Source: Mycobacterium sp. 3519A (GTDB taxonomy: Bacteria; Actinomycetota; Actinomycetes; Mycobacteriales; Mycobacteriaceae). From it: DNA of 64,000 nucleotides. Shown here piece by piece: positions 25,713 to 32,992 of the stretch (positions are counted from its first letter, which is position 1; each line of letters starts with the position of its first letter). The notes under the pieces are model-generated. The model was given only the letters and a program-made list of their open reading frames with translations, did not search any database and was not told where the DNA came from. The translations under genes were made by a program, and so were the position numbers. The stretch is taken from the NCBI RefSeq assembly GCF_900240945.1, contig NZ_OESG01000014.1, forward strand, positions 2,214,015 to 2,278,014, in the 5' to 3' direction.

Positions 25713-26108
25713 TCAGGTCAGGTGCGTGCGGGTCCCGTTCACCGACCACACCTCGCGGATCAGCCCCTCCTCGGTGAAGTCGAAGACATCGATCCCGCCC
25801 ACGGCAACCTCGGAGACCTGCATGTTCCACAACATCCGCCCGTGCGTGCCGTCCACGGCCCGGGCGACCTCGGTGAACACCACACCGGGATGCCCCTCGC
25901 GCCACCGATCCAGGACCCGAGCGAAACTCTCGGCGCCCAGCACGTCATCGAACGGGTTCGACCCATCGGCGTCGGAGACCAGGAAATGAATCCGGAAATC
26001 CGCACTGCAGATCCGACGCGCAATCGCACTGTCGGCGTTCCACATCTCTAACCACACCGCCAGCGTCGCATCCGAAGTTGTCTCTACCATGCTCGTGTTC
26101 TCGTTCAT
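25713..26108 (-). CDS. SnoaL/NTF2-fold protein
   Basis: About 131 residues of the SnoaL-like cone-shaped fold: an N-terminal helix with LAVWLEMWN, FRIHFLVSDADG, GAESFARVLDRWREGHPGV, then strands ending FTEEGLIREVWSV. Such proteins may be small isomerases, hydrolases or ligand carriers. ATG 26108 is preferred; a Met six codons later is also possible. It is co-oriented with the WYL regulator and divergent from the UPF0014 membrane gene. Substrate unknown. Confidence 0.75.
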   Translation of the reverse strand: MNENTSMVETTSDATLAVWLEMWNADSAIARRICSADFRIHFLVSDADGSNPFDDVLGAESFARVLDRWREGHPGVVFTEVARAVDGTHGRMLWNMQVSEVAVGGIDVFDFTEEGLIREVWSVNGTRTHLT

Positions 26109-26181
26109 GACACCAGCGTCAGACACCGCCGCGACAACGGTATGTCGGTGTTTGTCAGCCGCGTTGCGGACACTGAAACGC

Positions 26182-27000
26182 ATGCTCTCCTCGCAGCCGG
26201 TCCTGAGTCCCGCGCTGATTGTCGTATGCGTCGTCATGGTCATCGCTGCCGCGCTGATCTACTGGTTGACTGCACTCGGATCGCCGTGGACTGTGCCGTG
26301 GGCAGCCATCCGCGCGGCGGTGCAATTGGCTGCCATCGCGACCGTGCTTGCCGCCGCACTCGCCCGGTTGTGGTCCTCGGTCCTCGTTTTGGCGGTGATG
26401 TTTGTGGTCGCCAGCAGGACCGCCGCCCAGCGCAGCCAGGCCAGCCGGGGTTCCCCATTACTGATGGTCTCTCTCGCGCTCGGGATGATCGCGGTGTTGC
26501 CGTTGTTGTTGCTTTCCGGCGTCGTTCCGCTGACCGGTGTCGCGGTCGTACCCATCGTCGCAATCGTGCTGGGCAACACCATGACTGCCGTATCCGTCTC
26601 GGCGCGTTTGGCTTTGGATGCGCTGAGACTGCGGATCGGAGAAGTGGAGGCGGCCCTCAGCCTTGGCATGAGCGAGCGTGACTCGCGGATGGAAATCATT
26701 GGACAGACTGCTGGCAACGCACTGCTGCCCAATCTCGATTCGACGAGAACCGTCGGCCTCGTCACGCTTCCGGGCGCCTTCGTCGGCGTGCTGCTCAGCA
26801 CAGGATCAGCCGCGCAGGCCGCCGCGGTTCAAATCCTCGTGCTGATTGCACTGCTGCTGTCGCAAACATGCGGAGTCGCTGCGACCGTCGAATTGATTGC
26901 GCGCGGCATGATTTCGAGGCAACCGCGAGACACCGCCACTTCATTCGCGGGCTTCGGTGCCCTCACGCGTTTGCTTGACCGAGCTCTCGGACGCCGGTGA
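26182..27000 (+). CDS. UPF0014 / FetB-type membrane protein
   Basis: A 272-residue integral membrane protein with about seven helices, of the UPF0014 family whose Escherichia coli member FetB is the permease of an iron-export ABC transporter. Family motifs seen are WAAIRAAVQLAAIA, GNTMTAVSVSARLALD, VEAALSLGMSERDS and STRTVGLVTLPGAFVGVLLS. No ATPase partner (FetA) lies nearby, so the transporter may use a distant one. The ATG at 26182 avoids overlap with the divergent SnoaL gene. Its 3' end overlaps the convergent haemoglobin gene by 38 bp. Confidence 0.82.
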   Translation: MLSSQPVLSPALIVVCVVMVIAAALIYWLTALGSPWTVPWAAIRAAVQLAAIATVLAAALARLWSSVLVLAVMFVVASRTAAQRSQASRGSPLLMVSLALGMIAVLPLLLLSGVVPLTGVAVVPIVAIVLGNTMTAVSVSARLALDALRLRIGEVEAALSLGMSERDSRMEIIGQTAGNALLPNLDSTRTVGLVTLPGAFVGVLLSTGSAAQAAAVQILVLIALLLSQTCGVAATVELIARGMISRQPRDTATSFAGFGALTRLLDRALGRR

Positions 27001-27379
27001 GGCGACGGTGCATCGCCATGGCGATTCGGGCGGCTTGAATCTTGGCGTGGTCGGCGATCGGGCCGCGATACATCTGGTCGACGGTCGTCGTCCACAGGGT
27101 CAGCCAGCGCGCGAAATGCGCTGCCGCCAAGGGTGTGCGGTCATGGATGGGCCGGTGCGCCTGGAGCGTATTGCGCCGATACAGTCCAGCCCGGAACAAC
27201 ACGGTCTCCCAGAAATCACACATGACGGGCAGGTGGTCGTCGAGGCCGCGCGAGGACAAGTCCGCGAACGCTTCGGCGAGAAGATCGTCGCTAAACGCTT
27301 CGCCGTAGAAGCGGCGCAACAGCGACTCGACGTCCGTGCGGTCGGCAAGATCGCGTGAAGGTGGTGCTGGGGCAGCCAT
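26963..27379 (-). CDS. Group III truncated haemoglobin
   Basis: A 138-residue 2/2 haemoglobin of group III (P type). Family features are LLRRFYGEAFSDDLLAEAF, FWETVLFRAGLYRRN, the H-R-P-I-H region and the heme pocket stretch LAAAHFARWLTLW, in which a proximal His is expected. Such proteins bind O2 or NO and are linked to NO or peroxide handling. ATG 27379 follows GAGGAG. It is third after the cysteine-containing HTH regulator and a membrane protein, an arrangement that suggests a gas or redox sensing unit. Confidence 0.83.
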   Translation of the reverse strand: MAAPAPPSRDLADRTDVESLLRRFYGEAFSDDLLAEAFADLSSRGLDDHLPVMCDFWETVLFRAGLYRRNTLQAHRPIHDRTPLAAAHFARWLTLWTTTVDQMYRGPIADHAKIQAARIAMAMHRRLTGVRELGQANA

Positions 27380-27401
27380 GTTGGCTTTCTCCTCGAGCTC
27401 G

Positions 27402-27848
27402 TCAGGCGGCCAGCAACGCGATGCCACCGATGATCAGACCGACGACCTTCACCGACTCCAGTGCGACATAGCCGTAGTGGGCCCGCGAGCGGCGGTCCTG
27501 GCCTTCGGACGTGGCCGCGGCGGGTCCGGACAGGACCAGGTCCGAGCGGCGCGCCAAACGCGGTCGCACCACCACCAGCTGGGCAGCGAGCGCCACCACC
27601 ACGACACCCACTGCGATGACAGCGGTCGTCGACGGTGGCCGATAGCCGACTGCGATCAGCAGAACCACTGCCAAGACGGCTTCTACGGCGTTCAGTGCGC
27701 GGAACACCAATCTGCCGATTCCCAGTCCGATCTGCAGCGACACCCCCGGGGCCCGGAATTTCAGCGGCGCCTCGATGAACGAGATCGCCAACACCATGCC
27801 CAACCAGGTGAACATGACCGCGACCGCGACCGCGTGAGCGGTGCTCAT
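27402..27848 (-). CDS. Four-helix membrane protein of unknown function
   Basis: A 148-residue protein with about four membrane helices (MSTAHAVAVAVMFTWLGMVL; LNAVEAVLAVVLLIAV; TAVIAVGVVVVALAAQLVVV; VALESVKVVGLIIGGIALLA). I recognise no named family with certainty; residues such as SFIEAPLKFRAPGV and HYGYVALE may be conserved. It overlaps the upstream HTH regulator by 4 bp (ATGA) and precedes the truncated haemoglobin by 22 bp, so all three are likely one transcript. Confidence 0.75.
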   Translation of the reverse strand: MSTAHAVAVAVMFTWLGMVLAISFIEAPLKFRAPGVSLQIGLGIGRLVFRALNAVEAVLAVVLLIAVGYRPPSTTAVIAVGVVVVALAAQLVVVRPRLARRSDLVLSGPAAATSEGQDRRSRAHYGYVALESVKVVGLIIGGIALLAA

Positions 27849-28492
27849 GATGAGGCTCCTGCGGCCGGGGCGAGATGCGCCAGACACAGATCCGGTTCGG
27901 CGAACGGGGTCAACGCGTCGACGGTGATGGGGGCGTCCCAGCTTTCCAGCGCGCCCTGCATCAGCCCGAGATGCACCGGGCAAACCACATCGCGGCGGGT
28001 ACCTGCCACCTCCAGAAACGGGCAGTTGCGCAGCCCGATCTCGTCCGCACCCGTCGTGGCGGAAGGCTTTTCCGGCGCGAACCCCAGATCGCTCAGCAGA
28101 TCGGTGAGCCTATCGACTGCCTTGCGGCGGCTGCGCGTTCTGCCAGGCGCGGCGACGTGGCTGGCCCAGGCGCGTCCGGCGGCGACCGCCCGGCGTGCCG
28201 GCTGGGATTGACCCGCCAGCGCTTCGGCGAGGATGGCGGCCAGCATCCGATAGTCACGCGGACCGCCTGGATCCATGCCCGCGACCGCGCGGAACATCAG
28301 CGGGGGCCTGCCGGGTTTGGTGCGGTCGACCTCAGCGGCCTGCGCCCTTCCGGACTTCACCAGCGCCTCGAGGTGAAACCGCGCGGTGTTGGGATGAATC
28401 CCTAGCTGCTCGGCGATGTCGGAGATGCTCAACGCGGCGTCCGTGGCCCGCAGCGCCGCCAACACGTCCTGGCGTCGGCCCCGGTATGTCAT
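27845..28492 (-). CDS. ArsR/SufR-like HTH regulator with C-terminal cysteines
   Basis: A 215-residue regulator. The N-terminal winged helix (ISDIAEQLGIHPNTARFHLEAL) is followed by a basic wing (DRTKPGRPP), and a C-terminal region has three cysteines in NCPFLEV, VVCPVHLG and DLCLAHL. That spacing recalls the Fe-S cluster sites of SufR-type repressors, so oxidant, NO or iron sensing through a cluster is likely but inferred. It heads an operon with a membrane protein and a truncated haemoglobin. A 25-bp site directly upstream also occurs before the haemerythrin gene. Confidence 0.8.
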   Translation of the reverse strand: MTYRGRRQDVLAALRATDAALSISDIAEQLGIHPNTARFHLEALVKSGRAQAAEVDRTKPGRPPLMFRAVAGMDPGGPRDYRMLAAILAEALAGQSQPARRAVAAGRAWASHVAAPGRTRSRRKAVDRLTDLLSDLGFAPEKPSATTGADEIGLRNCPFLEVAGTRRDVVCPVHLGLMQGALESWDAPITVDALTPFAEPDLCLAHLAPAAGASS

Positions 28493-28500
28493 GACCCGAG

Positions 28501-28525
28501 TTTACACAAAAATTCATTGTAAAAA
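28501..28525 (-). promoter_or_regulatory. Shared operator, copy at the HTH regulator promoter
   Basis: On the minus strand this reads TTTTTACAAT, six bases, then TTGTGTAAA, ending nine bases before the regulator start codon. It matches the haemerythrin-promoter copy at 19 of 25 positions, all 6 differences but one being in the central six bases. Probably the regulator's own site. Confidence 0.65.
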
Positions 28526-28552
28526 CTAGACGAATTGTAGAGATCACACCGC

Positions 28553-28999
28553 TCAGCCGCGAAACCCTTCGGCGATCACTCTGCGAGATAGCCGATGAGG
28601 GCTCGGATGGGCGATCACGATCCGCCTGCCATCGGGATCACGGCCCTCCACGAAGGTCACCTCGTTCTCGGTGTGGGTGAATACCGCGGGATCGAATGCA
28701 CGCAGCCGCTGGGCGATGAGCTGCAAATCGGACTGGCTGTCAGTGGCCCACATCAGGTAAGCGACGCCGAGGGTGCCGAGACCGCGCCGCCGAAATGTCC
28801 GCCCCGCGTGGAGATAGATCTGAAAACCATTGGGCGCCAACAGCAGGGCCATATCGTCCTCGCGGATGCTCACCCGACACGAGAACACGTCGCAGTAGAA
28901 TTTCGCGGCCCGGTCGAGGTTCGTCACTCGGATTACGCAGGAGGCGACGTGGGCGCCGACCTCGGGTTGCGGCGATCGGTCGTCGCTGCTGGTTTCCAT
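28553..28999 (-). CDS. VOC-family (glyoxalase/bleomycin-resistance fold) protein
   Basis: A 148-residue single-module VOC protein. It begins with a charged tail, then the beta-alpha-beta-beta-beta start SCVIRVTNLDRAAKFYCDVF, followed by EDDMALLLAPNGFQIYLH and a C-terminal strand set with VTFVEGRDPDGRRIVIAHP. The metal-ligand pattern of true glyoxalase I is not obvious. It could be a dioxygenase-like or binding protein. It is divergent from the haemerythrin gene, so the operator at 29070-29094 may affect both. Confidence 0.75.
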   Translation of the reverse strand: METSSDDRSPQPEVGAHVASCVIRVTNLDRAAKFYCDVFSCRVSIREDDMALLLAPNGFQIYLHAGRTFRRRGLGTLGVAYLMWATDSQSDLQLIAQRLRAFDPAVFTHTENEVTFVEGRDPDGRRIVIAHPSPHRLSRRVIAEGFRG

Positions 29000-29069
29000 T
29001 GCGTGCTCCTCACCAGGACTGATCGAGCTGACGTCGCCGGGGCGGGTACTCCGACGAACTCCCCACTGG

Positions 29070-29094
29070 TTTTTACAATCATACGTTGTATAAA
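29070..29094 (+). promoter_or_regulatory. Shared operator, copy at the haemerythrin promoter
   Basis: TTTTTACAAT, six bases, then TTGTATAAA. It includes a TATAAA that may be the -10 box of the haemerythrin promoter, about 45 bp upstream of the chosen GTG start. It is the partner of the site at 28501-28525 in the same orientation relative to its gene. Confidence 0.65.
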
Positions 29095-29139
29095 ATGCAG
29101 GTTCGCCGGGGGGATGACTACCGGGCGGGGAGGTTCGTC

Positions 29140-29613
29140 GTGTGTCAGTACTGCGGATGCCGCGAGATGCCGCTGTTGCGTGATTACATCGCGGAGCACG
29201 AGCGCGCGATGAACCACGGCGGCGCGGCGATACGCGCGTTGGACGCCGGTGACATCGAGCGGGCCCGTGAGCTGTTGGCCGCCATGGCCGACGAGCTGCG
29301 ATCCCACTGGCGGGGCGAGGAAAACGGGCTGTTCGCCGTGCTGAGCAGAGACGAACTGTTCGTCGAGCACATCACGCCGCTCGTGCGCGAACACCGGGAA
29401 CTCGAGGAGCTGCTCGGCACGGTCGACCTGACGGATCCGGCAGACCGGGACCGGATCCGGAAAGCCGTTTTCGACCTTTATGAGCACATTGCCAAGGAGG
29501 AAGATGGCCTTTTCCCGGCGTCGCTGACGACGCTTGACGGCCATGAGTGGGACCAGGCAATCGCTGCCTGGCGTGAAGCGCACCCAGACCGGCGCATGAT
29601 CAGCCGCCCATAG
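29140..29613 (+). CDS. Haemerythrin-domain protein
   Basis: About 157 residues. The chain begins CQYCGCRE and then forms a four-helix bundle with probable di-iron ligands: H in EHERAMNHG, HxxxE in HWRGEENGLF, HxxxHxxE in HITPLVREHRELE, and HxxxE in YEHIAKEEDGLF. Haemerythrins bind O2, NO or peroxide. GTG 29140 is preferred because GGGGAGG precedes it and because upstream starts (TTG 29086, ATG 29095) would lie inside the operator. It ends 13 bp from the convergent ECF sigma gene. Confidence 0.85.
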   Translation: MCQYCGCREMPLLRDYIAEHERAMNHGGAAIRALDAGDIERARELLAAMADELRSHWRGEENGLFAVLSRDELFVEHITPLVREHRELEELLGTVDLTDPADRDRIRKAVFDLYEHIAKEEDGLFPASLTTLDGHEWDQAIAAWREAHPDRRMISRP

Positions 29614-29626
29614 GGGCTGCGCACAC

Positions 29627-30211
29627 TCATGCCCTTTCGTGGCTTGCCTGCAACAAGATTCGCAAGCGCCGCCGGCCGCGGTTCAGCCGCGACACGACGG
29701 TGCCTTCGCGGCACGCCATGATCTCGGCGATCTCCCGGCATTGCAGACCCACGACGTCGCGATAGTAGATGGCCAGCCGAAATTGCTGTGGCAGCGTCGC
29801 CATGGCCTCGGCGAGTTCCACGTCGGGCAATGCTGCGATCGCGTCGACTTCGGCTGACCGCGAATGTCGATCCAGGGCGGCAAGCTGTTGGTCTGTGAAG
29901 TAGTCGGTGAGGTACTCGCTTGGACGACGTTGCGCACGACGCGCGCAATTGATGTAACTGTTCGTCATGATGCGAAACAGCCACGCCCGAAGGTTGGTTC
30001 CTTCGGTGAACGTGTTGAAGCCGGCGTACGCCCTCAGCATCGTTTCCTGCACGAGATCTTCGGCGTCCACGGCGTTGCGCGTCATTCGGCGGGCGTATTT
30101 TTGGAGTTGGTCCAGGTAAGGGAGTGCGTCGTCGACGAACCGCGCAGCGAGCTCCCGTTCGCGCGAAGTCAGCGGCGAGTCACTATCTGCTGGACGGTCG
30201 ACTGTTGCCAT
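29627..30211 (-). CDS. ECF sigma factor (SigH/SigR-like)
   Basis: A 194-residue group IV sigma factor with region 2 ([23 protein letters not shown], then [16 protein letters not shown]) and region 4 ([37 protein letters not shown], of which [16 protein letters not shown] is the -35-binding helix). It would direct RNA polymerase to stress promoters. No anti-sigma gene is adjacent, unlike sigH-rshA. The gene is preceded, at exactly 22 bp, by the composite element shared with five other promoters of this island, so it is probably a second-tier regulator within that regulon. Confidence 0.88.
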   Translation of the reverse strand: MATVDRPADSDSPLTSRERELAARFVDDALPYLDQLQKYARRMTRNAVDAEDLVQETMLRAYAGFNTFTEGTNLRAWLFRIMTNSYINCARRAQRRPSEYLTDYFTDQQLAALDRHSRSAEVDAIAALPDVELAEAMATLPQQFRLAIYYRDVVGLQCREIAEIMACREGTVVSRLNRGRRRLRILLQASHERA

Positions 30212-30233
30212 GCGAACATCCTGGCTACAGTCC

Positions 30234-30275
30234 GGGTGAGTTGTAATCCTCCGGATCGCCGATTCACCCGGGTGA
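30234..30275 (-). promoter_or_regulatory. Composite activator site 1 (ECF sigma promoter)
   Basis: Read toward the sigma gene: TCACCCGGGTGA, 11 bp, GGAGGA, 7 bp, TCACCC. Eleven bases later comes CAGGAT as a -10 hexamer, and transcription would start at or near the ATG (leaderless). It is the same architecture as sites at 32934, 41326, 45325, 50602 and 53391; the GGGTGA arm is degenerate here. Confidence 0.75.
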
Positions 30276-30755
30276 CTATGTCACGCAGTGCAATTCAATT
30301 CGCACATAGAACAAGGACGGCTGTTCGGAGGGCTGGTCCTCGGCCATGCCCGCCAACAGGTAGCGGTCCAGACCAGACCGCACAAGCCGCAAGGGTTCAG
30401 CGGGTTCGTGCAGCTGAAGGTTGGAGCCGCGGAAGAACAGCCGCAGATCCAGTGACCGCACGTCGTACGTTTCAGCGGCGAAATCGACAGCGACTTGACT
30501 CGAGGTTTCGGTCTCCTCCAACGGACGGCGTGGCACGAGTTGATTCGATCCTGTCCACGAGAACAGGTAGTCGTTCGGGCCCAGTTGCACACATGTGACA
30601 AGTTCGGTCCGCGGAAGTGCCACTGGCGAGTCGTCGATCTCGACGCTGTCCAGGGAGGTGTTGGGCGCCCGTGTTCCCATGTGACGAACGGTCGCTGCAC
30701 ATCCGGCGATGACGATCAACACGGCACAGACGGCCAGGGCGACACCGATCTTCAT
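30276..30755 (-). CDS. Putative lipoprotein
   Basis: A 159-residue protein starting [21 protein letters not shown], with lipobox VIAGC and the lipidated Cys at about residue 19. The mature part contains [29 protein letters not shown] and no recognised domain. ATG 30755 was chosen over a 30-residue longer frame. It is last in the run DUF417, quinone reductase, holin-like, UsfY, lipoprotein, and its stop abuts the composite site of the sigma gene. Function unknown. Confidence 0.75.
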   Translation of the reverse strand: MKIGVALAVCAVLIVIAGCAATVRHMGTRAPNTSLDSVEIDDSPVALPRTELVTCVQLGPNDYLFSWTGSNQLVPRRPLEETETSSQVAVDFAAETYDVRSLDLRLFFRGSNLQLHEPAEPLRLVRSGLDRYLLAGMAEDQPSEQPSLFYVRIELHCVT

Positions 30756-30759
30756 GGTG

Positions 30760-31056
30760 TCAGGCTCGACCGCCTTGCTGCCTGGCCTTCCACTGTGCCT
30801 CGATGCGGGTGACCCGGCGATTTTCGACGACCAGCCACAGCACACCGGCGACCGTGCCGAGGATGGCGATCAGAATCATGGTGGGCAACCACTCGTAATG
30901 GCGGTACGCGGCGGCTGCTGCCGCGCCGATCACGCCGAACATCGATACGACCAGCAGGATCAACCCCGGCCAGATGAAGTTGTCCTTCATCGCGATGCCG
31001 GCGTGCGGTTGGGTGGTCCGTGAGTGATCCGTCGGATCGTCGTGCGTGTCGCCCAT
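30760..31056 (-). CDS. usfY: UsfY-like membrane protein
   Basis: A 98-residue protein resembling mycobacterial UsfY, first named for its place beside sigF. The N-terminus MGDTHDDPTDHSRTTQPHAG is typical. Two membrane helices follow (FIWPGLILLVVSMFGVIGAA and MILIAILGTVAGVLWLVV), and the tail is basic. Function unknown, but the family is linked to general stress in mycobacteria. The ATG at 31056 shares a base with the stop of the holin-like gene; 4 bp separate it from the lipoprotein gene. Confidence 0.75.
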   Translation of the reverse strand: MGDTHDDPTDHSRTTQPHAGIAMKDNFIWPGLILLVVSMFGVIGAAAAAAYRHYEWLPTMILIAILGTVAGVLWLVVENRRVTRIEAQWKARQQGGRA

Positions 31057-31460
31057 CACCGCCCCCCGCCGTGGATGACCAGTTCCGGCAGGGTGATCGC
31101 CCCGATCGTCGTCACGAGCCACACCACAATCGTCGAAGCCAGCCAGGATGCCACGCCGGCGATGGTGAGTCCTCGCGTCAGCGTCGACGCGAGGATCAAA
31201 GCCACGATCGTCACACCCAAGCCGGTGCTCCCGAGGAGCAGCGGTACATACCAGTGCGGCAACCTCGACATCGGTATCAACAGAATCGCCTGCGCCGCCG
31301 CGAAGACCACTACGGCGACGGCGAAACCGCCTACCGACAACGAGATTCCGGGAACGATCCGCGCCGCCGCCAGCAGTCCGATCGCCCATGACACTGGGAG
31401 CGCCACTGCATGAACGACGAAATGGCTAGCGCGTTCCGACGCCCTGTCAGTCCTTTGCAA
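31056..31460 (-). CDS. Phage_holin_4_2-type four-helix membrane protein
   Basis: About 120-135 residues with four hydrophobic helices: VALPVSWAIGLLAAARIV, GFAVAVVVFAAAQAILLIP, YVPLLLGSTGLGVTIVALIL, and WLASTIVVWLVTTIGAITL. The RIVPGISL and LIPMSRLP positions fit the mycobacterial holin superfamily IV pattern. These are chromosomal proteins of unknown role, not evidence of a prophage. The start is uncertain: TTG 31460 or GTG 31463 overlap the quinone reductase stop, and GTG 31406 would also work. Confidence 0.6.
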   Translation of the reverse strand: MQRTDRASERASHFVVHAVALPVSWAIGLLAAARIVPGISLSVGGFAVAVVVFAAAQAILLIPMSRLPHWYVPLLLGSTGLGVTIVALILASTLTRGLTIAGVASWLASTIVVWLVTTIGAITLPELVIHGGGR

Positions 31461-32367
31461 CACGAAGGATCGTCTTGCCCGGGACGCGCTTTTCGGGAGC
31501 GAATGCGGTGGCGGCTTCGGCGAGCGGCACCACAGCGCCGATGACCGGGTGGAGACGTCCATCCCGCACTCGCGCGGCGAGGTCAGTGAGGCGGGCGCTG
31601 TCGGATTCGACGACGAAGTAGATCGCGCGTCCGTCGCGCGGCTGCGTCTTGGGCGGTTCGGCGATGCTGACCAGCGTTCCGCCTGCCCGCACCAGTGCAA
31701 TAGAGCGGGCGAGGACATCTCCGCCGATCACGTCGAAGACCACGTCGACTTCCCCTGCAGCTTCCAGTTTTTCGTTCTCGAGGTCGATGAACGCGTGGGC
31801 GCCGAGCGATAGCGCTCGCTCCCGGTCCGCGGTCCTGCCGGTGCCGATGACGCGCGCACCGACCTCACGAGCGAGTTGCACCGCGGTAGAGCCGACGCCG
31901 CCGCCTGCGCCGTGGATGAGGGCCGTTTGCCCCGTGGTGAGGTGGCCGTGGTCGAACAGGCCTTGCCAGGCGGTCAGTCCGGAGATCGGCAGTGCGGCGG
32001 CGGTGGTGTGGTCGATGTCGATCGGCAGCGGGGCGAGGTTACGGGCTTCGACGGCGGTGTACTCCGCAAGCGAGCCGTTGCGGTCCCACGGAACCAGCCC
32101 GAACACCCGCTGACCAACACTCAAACCCGTGGTGCCGTAGCCCAACTCGACCACCTCGCCGGACAACTCGTGGCCGGGCACACTCGGTGTGCGGTCGCGG
32201 CCCGCGCGATCGGTCCACGTGTCCGGCCAGTCGAGTTCCCCCGGAATGAAACCCGCGGCGTGCACCCGCACGACGACGTCGTTCGTCGCCGGCTGCGGGT
32301 ACGGCAGATCTGTCAGCGACAGGCCGGCGACACCGGCGTCACGGTCCGAGACAGTGATGGCTTGCAT
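31447..32367 (-). CDS. Zinc-independent MDR oxidoreductase (NADPH:quinone reductase type)
   Basis: A 306-residue medium-chain dehydrogenase/reductase. The GroES-like N-terminal domain (PGHELSGEVVELGYGTTGLSVGQRVFGL) is followed by a Rossmann domain with HGAGGGVGSTAVQLAREVGARVIGTG. The zinc-binding Cys/His of alcohol dehydrogenases are absent, as in quinone reductases that use NADPH to reduce quinones or enones. It lies 31 bp after the DUF417 gene under composite site 2, consistent with electrophile or quinone detoxification. Confidence 0.86.
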   Translation of the reverse strand: MQAITVSDRDAGVAGLSLTDLPYPQPATNDVVVRVHAAGFIPGELDWPDTWTDRAGRDRTPSVPGHELSGEVVELGYGTTGLSVGQRVFGLVPWDRNGSLAEYTAVEARNLAPLPIDIDHTTAAALPISGLTAWQGLFDHGHLTTGQTALIHGAGGGVGSTAVQLAREVGARVIGTGRTADRERALSLGAHAFIDLENEKLEAAGEVDVVFDVIGGDVLARSIALVRAGGTLVSIAEPPKTQPRDGRAIYFVVESDSARLTDLAARVRDGRLHPVIGAVVPLAEAATAFAPEKRVPGKTILRVAKD

Positions 32368-32398
32368 TGCGCGTCCCTTCTGCGGTGGGTTGTTGTGG

Positions 32399-32911
32399 TC
32401 ACTTGGTGGAGATCGTCCGTTGTCTGCGGGCCGCGTCGACTGCGTCCGCGAGTAGAAAGAGTGAAAGGCCCAGCAGCGCGATGTCCTTCATCAGGAACTC
32501 GCCGTCGGCGGACAGAATGGGAAAGCCGCCTGCAGACGCCTCGCCTTCGCCAGGGGTGGAGACCATGAAACTCAGCGTCATCACGAAGAACAACGAGGCG
32601 AATACGCCGCCCACCACAGAGACCTTCGGCCACCATGGTTTGACGGCCAACAGTGCGGCGGTGATCAGTTCGATCGTCCCGTTCAAGCGGCCAAAGCCGT
32701 CGATGGACATGAAGTTGTAGAACCAACTCAAAAACGGGCTGTTGGCAACCCAATGCGAGATGCCTTGGGATTCATAGGAAGTGAACTTCATGGCGCCGAA
32801 CCAGGCGATGACGATCACGAGACCGTAGCGGGCGACGAGGGCCGCGATTTCTCTGGTTCGAGAGCTCGTTTGCACATCGACCGCGGTTGCAGTGGCCAGA
32901 TTCTGTGACAT
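32399..32911 (-). CDS. DUF417 (RclC/YkgB-like) membrane protein
   Basis: A 170-residue membrane protein of the DUF417 family with four helices. Features are VARYGLVIVIAWFGAMKFTSYE, then ISHWVANSPFLSWFY, RLNGTIELITAALLAVKPWWP and a C-terminal pair around FLMKDIALLGLSLFLL. The Escherichia coli member RclC belongs to the reactive-chlorine-resistance operon rclABC. The start at 32911 is set by its 22-bp distance from composite site 2, equal to that of the sigma gene, and by the family N-terminus. It is the first gene of a five-gene run. Confidence 0.84.
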   Translation of the reverse strand: MSQNLATATAVDVQTSSRTREIAALVARYGLVIVIAWFGAMKFTSYESQGISHWVANSPFLSWFYNFMSIDGFGRLNGTIELITAALLAVKPWWPKVSVVGGVFASLFFVMTLSFMVSTPGEGEASAGGFPILSADGEFLMKDIALLGLSLFLLADAVDAARRQRTISTK

Positions 32912-32933
32912 GTGATCACTATCTGCGGACGCT

Positions 32934-32976
32934 GGGTGATCTGTCTTCACCCGTCGCCTCATCTCACCCCGGGTGA
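32934..32976 (-). promoter_or_regulatory. Composite activator site 2 (DUF417 operon promoter)
   Basis: Read toward the gene: TCACCC-C-GGGTGA (one extra central base), 11 bp, GGGTGA, AGACAGA, TCACCC, then GATAGT as -10 with the ATG as the likely transcript start. The first palindrome is the core of a 35-bp perfect inverted repeat at 32953-32987, which may also end the upstream operon. Confidence 0.8.
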
Positions 32977-32992
32977 GATGAGGCGACCGCGA

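Noticed and set aside
31056..31463. Holin-like gene as evidence of a prophage
   Set aside because: This four-helix family is common on mycobacterial chromosomes, and no phage structural or lysis genes are nearby.
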